Source: Thermoleophilales bacterium (GTDB lineage: Bacteria; Actinomycetota; Thermoleophilia; Solirubrobacterales; 70-9). Taken from it: a stretch of 64,000 nucleotides of DNA. The notes beneath the pieces are model-generated. The model was not told the origin of the DNA and did no database searches. It worked only from the letters and a program-made list of their open reading frames with translations. A program made the position numbers and the translations under genes. Shown here piece after piece: positions 58,891-64,000 of the stretch; position 1 is the stretch's first letter; each line of letters opens with the position of its first letter. The stretch is from assembly GCA_020636895.1 (NCBI GenBank), contig JACJWZ010000002.1:1054001-1118000 (forward strand), in the 5' to 3' direction.

Positions 58891-60005
58891 CTGCTCACCC
58901 CCTCGGGCATGGCCTCGCCGGCGCTGATCGCGATCCGGTGAGCGCCCTCGCCGGGAACGTGAGCCAGTTCGGTTGCCGTGATCAGCGCCTGCCCGTCGCC
59001 CTCGAGCATCCGTGCGAGGCGCTCCCGGCGCTCGGGGTCGAGCTCGCTCATCACGTCGTCGAGCAGCATCAAGGGAAGCTGGCGGCGAGCGCGCCGCAGC
59101 GCCTCCCGCTCCGCGAAGAGCAGTGACAGCAGGCCGAGCCGCTGCTGCCCCTGCGAGCCGTAGCGGCGCAGGGAGCGGCCGCCGAACGAGATCTCGACCT
59201 CGTCGCGGTGGGGGCCGTACCCGGTGAAACCGCGCCCGATGTCGCCCTCGCGGCGCTCCGCCAACTCCGCGACGATGCCCTCGACGTCGAGCTCGCCCGT
59301 TCGCGGCCGGTAGGCGATGTCGGCGCCGCCTGCGAGCCCGAGCTCGCTCGCGGCCTCCACGAAGGGCTCGGTCAGCTCGCTCGCGGCCTCCGCCCGTGCC
59401 TCGACCAGGGGGGCGGCGCGCTCGGCGAGCTCGCGGTCCCACGCCGCCAAGGTCGCCGGGTCCCCCCCACGGCGGATTCGCGCGAGCAGGTTGTTGCGTT
59501 GCGCGAGCGTCTGCGAGTAGGCGCGGCGAAGGTCCGCGCGAGCCGGGCGCAGCGCGGCGGCGAGCCGGTCGAGGTGAGCGCGGCGCGGGGACGGCGGGCC
59601 TTTGACGAGCGCGAGGCGATCCGGCATGAAGACGCTCAGCGCCGGCCGGCGGCGATCGTCCTCGGCTCGGGCGGGCGAGCCGTCGACGAGGCGGCGGCGA
59701 GCCTCGCCACTGGAAACCGAGGCCAGCATCGTCATCGGTTCGGCGATCTCGAGCCCGCCACCTTCGCCCTCATCGGAGGGCTCCAGCCACGCTTCCACCC
59801 TGGTCAGCTCGGCGCCGAAGCGGATCGCCTCGCGCTCACGACGCGTCCTGCACGAGCGGCCGGTGAGGGCGAAGAACAGTGCTTCGAGCAGGTTGGTCTT
59901 CCCCGCCCCGTTGGGACCGTGGAGAACCGTCAGGCCCGAGCCGAGCTCGACCGGAGCGTCGGCGAGGTTGCGGAACGCGAGCGGCTCGATCCTCGCGACC
60001 CTCAC
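58887..60005 (-). CDS. recF: Recombination protein RecF
   Basis: 372 residues. SMC-like ATPase: Walker A HGPNGAGKTNLLEALFFALTGRS near residue 32, signature YGSQGQQRLGLLSLLFAE near 280, Walker B PLMLLDDVMSELDPERRERL near 325. Loads RecA at gaps. Starts 25 bases after dnaN. Normal length for the family. Confidence 0.97.
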   Translation of the reverse strand: MRVARIEPLAFRNLADAPVELGSGLTVLHGPNGAGKTNLLEALFFALTGRSCRTRREREAIRFGAELTRVEAWLEPSDEGEGGGLEIAEPMTMLASVSSGEARRRLVDGSPARAEDDRRRPALSVFMPDRLALVKGPPSPRRAHLDRLAAALRPARADLRRAYSQTLAQRNNLLARIRRGGDPATLAAWDRELAERAAPLVEARAEAASELTEPFVEAASELGLAGGADIAYRPRTGELDVEGIVAELAERREGDIGRGFTGYGPHRDEVEISFGGRSLRRYGSQGQQRLGLLSLLFAEREALRRARRQLPLMLLDDVMSELDPERRERLARMLEGDGQALITATELAHVPGEGAHRIAISAGEAMPEGVSR

Positions 60006-60030
60006 GGCCGCACCGTCGCCGCCACCTCAC

Positions 60031-61137
60031 CTACACCGTCAGGCGAATCGGCATCACGAGGTACGAGAAGTCCTCGGAACCCGCGGGCTGCAGGAGTCCG
60101 GGGCGCAACGGCGAAGTAAGACGAAGCACCACCTCCTCGGTCTCGACGCTCTCGACCCCTTCGATGAAGAACTGAGGGTTGAAGGCGATCTCCATCGCCT
60201 CGCCGCTGAACGCGCACGGCATCGACTCCGACGCGTCGCCGATCTCGGGGGTCTCCGCCGCGACCGTGAGCTCGCCCTCCGCGAACGCCATCTTCAGCGG
60301 CGCGTTGCGCTGGGCCAGGTAGCGGATGCGGCGCGTGACGTCGAGAAGCTCGCCGCGCGGCAGCTTCACGTCGTGGTCGAAGGCATCGGGCAGGAGCTGC
60401 CGGTAGTTGGGGAACTGACCGTCGATCAGGCGCGAGGAGAGGGTCACCCCGCCGGCCCCGAAGACGATCTGGTTGCCCGGCATCGCGACCTGCACCTCCT
60501 CGACGCCGCCCTGCGAGACGACCCGCGCGAGCTCGCGCATCGCTCGCGCCGGCACGTTCGCCTCGAACGGCTCTGCGACCGCATCGGCGAGCTCGGTCCG
60601 CTTCACCGAGAGCCGGTAGGAGTCGGTGGCGACCATCGTCAGCGAGTTGCCCTCGACGCTGACCATGATCCCGGTCAGGATCGGCCGCACCTCGTCACGA
60701 GAGGCTGCGCGGGCGACCCGCTCCACGGTCTCCGCCAGCGCGGGCGCCGGCATCGTGATCGTCTCGCCCTCGAGCTCGGGGAGACGCGGGAAGTCCTCGG
60801 CGTCGAGCAGGCGCAGGTGGAACTGGGCGGTCCCGGCCTTGATCTCGACGTCGTGCTCGGCGGAGCGCTCGGAGATCGTCACCGGCCCCTGCGGGAGAGC
60901 GCGTGCGACGTCCGCGAGAAGCCGGCCCGGCAGCAAGAGCTGCCCCTCACCCTCGACCTCGGCGTCTACTTCTACGGAGACGGCGAGCTCGCTGTCGGTG
61001 GCACGGGCCGTCAGCTTGCCCCCGGCCGCGATCAGCATGATCCCCCCGAGGGAGGGCAGGGTCGTGCGAGTCGAGAGCGCCCTGGCCGCGGTCTGGAGAC
61101 CGTCGAGAAGTGGGTCGCGTTCGGCTTTCAGTTGCAT
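60031..61137 (-). CDS. dnaN: DNA polymerase III beta sliding clamp
   Basis: 368 residues, three repeated clamp domains. Start ATG 61137 with AGAGGAAG three bases upstream. Recognisable segments: LLDGLQTAARALSTRTTLPSLGGIMLIA, LTARATDSELAVSVEVDAEVEGEGQLLLPGRLLADVARALP, LTMVATDSYRLSVKR and the last VIMP-like YLVMPIRLTV. Usual place between dnaA and recF. Confidence 0.97.
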   Translation of the reverse strand: MQLKAERDPLLDGLQTAARALSTRTTLPSLGGIMLIAAGGKLTARATDSELAVSVEVDAEVEGEGQLLLPGRLLADVARALPQGPVTISERSAEHDVEIKAGTAQFHLRLLDAEDFPRLPELEGETITMPAPALAETVERVARAASRDEVRPILTGIMVSVEGNSLTMVATDSYRLSVKRTELADAVAEPFEANVPARAMRELARVVSQGGVEEVQVAMPGNQIVFGAGGVTLSSRLIDGQFPNYRQLLPDAFDHDVKLPRGELLDVTRRIRYLAQRNAPLKMAFAEGELTVAAETPEIGDASESMPCAFSGEAMEIAFNPQFFIEGVESVETEEVVLRLTSPLRPGLLQPAGSEDFSYLVMPIRLTV

Positions 61138-61279
61138 CTGCTTCCTCTTCTGATCTTCTGAGTTGATGTAGGGCCTGTGGGAATCTCCACAAACCTACGG
61201 ATCCCGCTCAACCAGCGTATCCGGGGGTGTTGGGAACGGGTGTTGGCAAGGTCGTCTTCGGTGGAGAGTCGCTGACGGA
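61138..61279. promoter_or_regulatory. dnaA-dnaN intergenic region, oriC candidate
   Basis: 142 bp. It has one face-to-face pair of weak DnaA-box-like words: TGTGGGAAT (61176-61184) and ATCTCCACA (61183-61191, 7 of 9 to TTATCCACA). A better box, TGTGGACAT (61333-61341, 8 of 9 to the actinobacterial TGTGGACAA), lies inside the 3' end of dnaA. I see no cluster of perfect boxes. The gap rpmH-dnaA (62663-62893) has none either. The placement is therefore tentative. Confidence 0.35.
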
Positions 61280-62662
61280 TCAAGACGCAGGGGACTCGAT
61301 GTGGAGCCGTTCGTGGATTCTCTCCAGGGCCCTGTGGACATCTCCACCGGGCTCGAGGTCCTTCTCGACACGGCGGATCGACGAGAGCACCGTGGAGTGG
61401 TCGCGGTCGAAGCCGCGGGCGATCTGGGCGAGCGAGAGGTCGGTCTGGTTGCGGGCGACGTACATGGCGAGCTGCCGGCCCCGCACGAGGTTTGGCTGCC
61501 TACGCGCGGAGCGCATGTCGGCCGGCGAGAGATGGAGAACGTCGCAGACGGCGAGCTGGATCCGCTCTAGCTCCTCCTCCGCGGACGGTTGTTGCGACTG
61601 GGACGTCGGGGAATCGGTGGCGCCGAGCGCTCGGCGCACGAGTTCGGCGCTCGGCGTCTCGCCGATCATCGAAGCGAAGGCGGTCACGCGGGTTAGCGCG
61701 CCCTCGAGTCGGCGCAGGTTCTCGGGGGCGGCCTGAGCGATCTGGCGGAGCACGTCCGCGTCGGGGACGGGGATCGCGTGCTCCACGGCGAGCCTGCGAA
61801 GCAGGGTGATGCGGGTTGGGAGGTCTGGATCCTGGAGCTCGACGGTGAGACCCCATGCGAAGCGGTCGCGGAGCCTGCTGGAGAGCCGCTCCATGGCCTC
61901 CGGTGGCCGGTCGCTGGAGAGGACGATCTGCGAGCCCTGGGAGTAGAGCTCGTTGAAGGTGTGGAAGAACTCGTCCTCGGTTGATGGCTTGCCCTCGAGG
62001 AACTGGACATCGTCGATGAGTAGGCAGCCGACGCCGCGATAGCGCTCCTTGAAGGCCGCCGAGCGCTCCCCCTTGACGCGGACGGCGGTGACGAACTCGG
62101 TGGTGAAGCGCTCGGCGGTGGTGTAGACGACGCTGAGGTCGGGACGCTGGCGGCGCAGGTAGTTGGCGATCGACACGAGCAGGTGCGTCTTGCCGAGACC
62201 CGGCGCGCCGTAGAGGAACAGCGGGTTGTACGACTCCCCCGGGGACTCGGCGACGGCGAGCGAAGCGGAGTGGGCGAAGCGGTTGCCGGAGCCGATCACG
62301 AAGCGGTCGAAGTCCAGCGTCTCGAGGCCTCGGGGGATTCCTCCGGGTCCCGCCGATGGTTCCGCGTCCGGCGAGCCAGCGCGAGCAGGGCCGGCGATCT
62401 CAAGCGAGCCGTCGGTGAACGCGATCTCGGTGAACCCCGGCGCGCGCCGTCGCAGTGCCTCGTTGGCGGCGACGGCGTAGCGCCGCCGGAACCACTCGCG
62501 AGCCCGCTCGGGACCGGCGACGTAGAGCCTGCCTCCCTGAGCGCCGACGGCCTTGAGCGGCTCGAGCCAGTGCTCGTAGGCTGAGGGGGGCAGCGTCGCG
62601 CGCAGCTCCTCGCGGATCCCGCGCCAGATAGCTCCCGCGTCGTGTGGTGATGTCTCGGTCAA
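61280..62662 (-). CDS. dnaA: Chromosomal replication initiator DnaA
   Basis: 460 residues from TTG 62662. Domain I (residues 8-85) starts IWRGIREELRATLPPSAYEHWLEPL. A short linker with Pro/Gly/Ala follows. The AAA+ core has FLYGAPGLGKTHLLVSIANYL (Walker A), LLIDDVQFLEGKPSTEDEFFHTFNEL (Walker B) and the sensor RLRDRFAWGLTVEL. Domain IV ends with SPADMRSARRQPNLVRGRQLAMYVARNQTDLSLAQIARGFDRDHSTVLSSIRRVEK, the DnaA signature for box recognition. The interdomain linker is shorter than in Streptomyces. Confidence 0.98.
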   Translation of the reverse strand: MTETSPHDAGAIWRGIREELRATLPPSAYEHWLEPLKAVGAQGGRLYVAGPERAREWFRRRYAVAANEALRRRAPGFTEIAFTDGSLEIAGPARAGSPDAEPSAGPGGIPRGLETLDFDRFVIGSGNRFAHSASLAVAESPGESYNPLFLYGAPGLGKTHLLVSIANYLRRQRPDLSVVYTTAERFTTEFVTAVRVKGERSAAFKERYRGVGCLLIDDVQFLEGKPSTEDEFFHTFNELYSQGSQIVLSSDRPPEAMERLSSRLRDRFAWGLTVELQDPDLPTRITLLRRLAVEHAIPVPDADVLRQIAQAAPENLRRLEGALTRVTAFASMIGETPSAELVRRALGATDSPTSQSQQPSAEEELERIQLAVCDVLHLSPADMRSARRQPNLVRGRQLAMYVARNQTDLSLAQIARGFDRDHSTVLSSIRRVEKDLEPGGDVHRALERIHERLHIESPAS

Positions 62663-62715
62663 GGTCTGGGAATGGGCCAGCCGCCCGGGTGGTTCCCGAG
62701 GGTGGATTGCGGGCG

Positions 62716-62721
62716 ATCATA
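62716..62721 (-). promoter_or_regulatory. dnaA -10 box candidate (TATGAT)
   Basis: TATGAT on the minus strand, 53 bases before TTG 62662. The best hexamer in the gap, although no good -35 is 17 bp upstream. Confidence 0.35.
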
Positions 62722-62810
62722 GGTCCGGTTTCAAGCCTCGCCGAGGGCTCCACGAGGAGACTCCGCAAATCGCGTCAAACGGTCGTGACGGCCCGGGGCG
62801 GCGACCGGAC

Positions 62811-62838
62811 TCGACCTTCGCCTGCCGCCCCCTATACT
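62811..62838 (+). promoter_or_regulatory. rpmH promoter (TCGACC-N16-TATACT)
   Basis: TATACT (62833-62838) with TCGACC 16 bp upstream. A leader of about 50 nt with AGGAG precedes the rpmH ATG. It is the strongest -10 in the origin region. Confidence 0.65.
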
Positions 62839-62893
62839 GCCCCGACCCGAGGCACCCGGCGATCTGCGCCGCGCCCGCCTAGGAGCCCTGACT

Positions 62894-63028
62894 ATGAAGC
62901 GAACCTGGCAGCCCAAGAAGCGAAAGCGCGCCCGCACGCACGGGTTCCGTGCCCGCATGCGGACCCGCCACGGCCGCGCCACGATCAGCCGCCGCCGCCG
63001 CAAGGGTCGCAAGCGCCTCACCGTCTAG
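62894..63028 (+). CDS. rpmH: 50S ribosomal protein L34
   Basis: 44 residues: the highly basic, universally conserved M-K-R-T-W-Q-P-K-K-R-K-R start, then ARTHGFRARMRTRHGRATISRRRRKGRKRLTV. Shine-Dalgarno AGGAG nine bases upstream. The first gene of the plus-strand run rpmH-rnpA-yidD-yidC, the common layout next to oriC. Confidence 0.98.
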   Translation: MKRTWQPKKRKRARTHGFRARMRTRHGRATISRRRRKGRKRLTV

Positions 63029-63059
63029 CGATGCTCGGCGCCACGGCGTCAGCGATCTG

Positions 63060-63446
63060 ATGGCGGGCGACGAAGAGTCGGGCGAGAAGCCGCGCAAGCG
63101 CGGCCGCCTCTCGCGCAGCGGTGACTTCGACCGCGCGTATCGGGATGGGCAGTCGCACGCCGATCGCCACCTGGTCCTCTACGCCTTCCCCCGGGACCCC
63201 GAAGGTGCAAGCGGCGAGGTCCGACTGGGGATCTCCGTCGGCCGCAAAGTCGGGGGCGCTGTGGAGCGCAATCGCGTCAAGCGCGCCATGCGCGAGGCGT
63301 TCTGGAGCCTCTCGGACCGGCTTCCGGAGGGTTACGACTTCGTGCTCGTGGGCCGTTCCGGGGTCGCCGGCCTGGTCGAGCGGGAGGGTGCGAAGGGACT
63401 GACGGCCTCGATCTCCACGCTTCTGGACGAGGCGGACGAGTCGTGA
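63060..63446 (+). CDS. rnpA: Ribonuclease P protein component
   Basis: 128 residues from ATG 63060. The protein part of RNase P: RGRLSRSGDFDRAYRDGQSHADRHLVLYAF at the N-terminus and the RNR-type motif RLGISVGRKVGGAVERNRVKRAMREAFW. The protein binds the catalytic RNA and the 5' leader of pre-tRNA. It lies 31 bp after rpmH and its stop overlaps the first GTG of yidD. The N-terminus is acidic/basic mixed and slightly longer than usual. Confidence 0.95.
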   Translation: MAGDEESGEKPRKRGRLSRSGDFDRAYRDGQSHADRHLVLYAFPRDPEGASGEVRLGISVGRKVGGAVERNRVKRAMREAFWSLSDRLPEGYDFVLVGRSGVAGLVEREGAKGLTASISTLLDEADES

Positions 63447-63799
63447 CCGCCCCCGCCCCCGCGACCGTTTCACGTGAAACGGGAGGATGTGACCATTCCC
63501 ACCCGGCTGGGACCGTTTCACGTGAAACGCCGAAGCCCAGCCCACTGGCCCGTGTGGTCCTGCTTCCACTCCGCGGCTATCGACGCTTCATATCGCCCGC
63601 GATGGCTCCGCGATGCCGCTACTACCCGAGCTGTTCCGCCTACGCGGAGGAGGCGATCCGCGAGCTTGGGGCGATTCGTGGCACCATCCTCGCCTTCTGG
63701 CGCCTACTGCGCTGCAACCCATTCAGCAAAGGCGGGATCGATCCGGTGTCTGAACGCCGGCTGTTCCGCTCATCCAGGGAGAGCACCCGAGCCGCATGA
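63443..63799 (+). CDS. yidD: Membrane protein insertion efficiency factor YidD
   Basis: 118 residues from GTG 63443, coupled to the rnpA stop. The conserved part is LLPLRGYRRFISPAMAPRCRYYPSCSAYAEEAIRELGAIRGTILAFWRLLRCNPFSKGGIDPV, with the family cysteines (RCRYYPSCSAY, RCNP). Canonical YidD is 70-85 residues, so the real start may be GTG 63554. The extra 37 residues include two V-S-R-E-T phrases that arise because the DNA there is two parS sites. Helps YidC insert membrane proteins. The gene stop overlaps the yidC ATG. Confidence 0.93.
   Translation: MTAPAPATVSRETGGCDHSHPAGTVSRETPKPSPLARVVLLPLRGYRRFISPAMAPRCRYYPSCSAYAEEAIRELGAIRGTILAFWRLLRCNPFSKGGIDPVSERRLFRSSRESTRAA
63467..63480. promoter_or_regulatory. 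parS site 1 (GTTTCACGTGAAAC)
   Basis: Perfect 14-bp palindromic core of the ParB binding site, inside the annotated 5' end of yidD. The flanks (C before, G after) differ from the extended TGTTTCACGTGAAACA. Confidence 0.92.
63515..63528. promoter_or_regulatory. parS site 2 (GTTTCACGTGAAAC)
   Basis: Second perfect core, 48 bp (start to start) from site 1, in the same position relative to yidD. A ParB nucleation pair close to oriC. Confidence 0.92.
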
Positions 63800-64000
63800 A
63801 CATTCCGGTCGCATCCATCTTCACCGAAATCCCCGAGGCGATCATCGTGTTCTTCCACGACACCGTGGGCCTCGGTTGGGGGCCGTCGATCGTGGCGCTC
63901 GTGTTCACGGTGCGGCTCGCGATCCTGCCGATCTCGCTGAAGCAGATCAAGTCGATGCGCGCGATGTCGGAGCTCGCTCCTCACATCAAGGCGATCCAGG
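63796..64000 (+). CDS. yidC: YidC/Oxa1 membrane insertase, 5' part
   Basis: The window ends after 68 codons. The visible sequence N-I-P-V-A-S-I-F-T-E-I-P-E-A-I-I-V-F-F-H-D begins the first TM region, then LGWGPSIVALVFTVRLAILPISLKQIKSMRAMSELAPHIKAIQ. The R-L-x-x-x-P-x-x-x-K-Q-x-x-S-x-x-x-M motif is that of actinobacterial YidC, which has no large periplasmic domain. The first residues are short of a signal-peptide-like segment. Its ATG overlaps the yidD stop (ATGA). Confidence 0.93.
   Translation, partial: MNIPVASIFTEIPEAIIVFFHDTVGLGWGPSIVALVFTVRLAILPISLKQIKSMRAMSELAPHIKAIQ

Overview
This window comes from a very GC-rich actinobacterial chromosome. It most resembles the class Thermoleophilia (Solirubrobacterales type), an inference from gene content and base composition without any database search. 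It reaches the replication origin at its right end. The strand switch yidC-yidD-rnpA-rpmH (+) / dnaA-dnaN-recF-DUF721-gyrB-gyrA (-) lies at 53-64 kb, with two perfect parS sites at 63.47-63.53 kb. The actinobacterial growth-control cluster fhaA-fhaB-pstP-rodA-pbpA-pknB-ddl sits close by.

Layout. 1-8 kb: a secreted GH3 glycosidase (cut by the window edge), small hypothetical and VOC/TetR genes, a flippase-like membrane protein, a frameshifted secreted beta-propeller gene and a Tat-exported carotenoid-oxygenase-family protein. 7.8-8.1 kb: two 48-bp palindromic direct repeats and a long stem-loop. 8-20 kb: a secreted metallophosphoesterase coupled to a mini-ORF that resembles a PucR helix-turn-helix, a lipoprotein, an AMP-dependent CoA ligase, an Abi-alpha-like (DUF4393-type) protein, a Ser/Thr kinase with an NTF2-like output domain, an MpaB-type oxygenase, a GT1 glycosyltransferase, metF, a DUF3105 protein and a PGRP-type amidase. 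20-36 kb: surface-polysaccharide genes. These are FemAB-like and GNAT proteins, a sugar-phosphate transferase, three glycosyltransferases, a flippase, an O-antigen ligase/polymerase, a FlgD-Ig-like anchored protein, two LytR_C-domain membrane proteins and a FlaA1/CapD-type epimerase, followed on the other strand by DedA and uppP. A 680-bp gene-free stretch inside it (26.5-27.2 kb) carries MITE/REP-like repeats.

36-52 kb: purM, a VOC protein, a Ser/Thr kinase with a carbohydrate-binding-like ectodomain, then the long minus-strand operon multi-TM kinase - fhaA - fhaB - pstP - rodA - pbpA - pknB - ddl. The overlapping stop/start codons there point to coupled translation. This operon joins phosphorylation signalling to peptidoglycan elongation. 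Then come a CARDB-like secreted protein, DUF4446, pheA and an HNH endonuclease. 52.8-53.3 kb: a gene-free but highly structured stretch between HNH and gyrA. It holds a 14-codon micro-ORF whose perfect Shine-Dalgarno sequence sits in a hairpin loop. 53-64 kb: the replication and origin region.

A recurring regulatory theme is an extended -10-like hexamer (TANNNT or a close variant) placed 6-7 nt before the start codon of many first genes. This suggests that leaderless transcription is common here. Other first genes (acyl-CoA ligase, gyrB, dnaN, the small secreted protein) have clear Shine-Dalgarno sequences instead. I found no tRNA, rRNA, CRISPR array or intact transposase.
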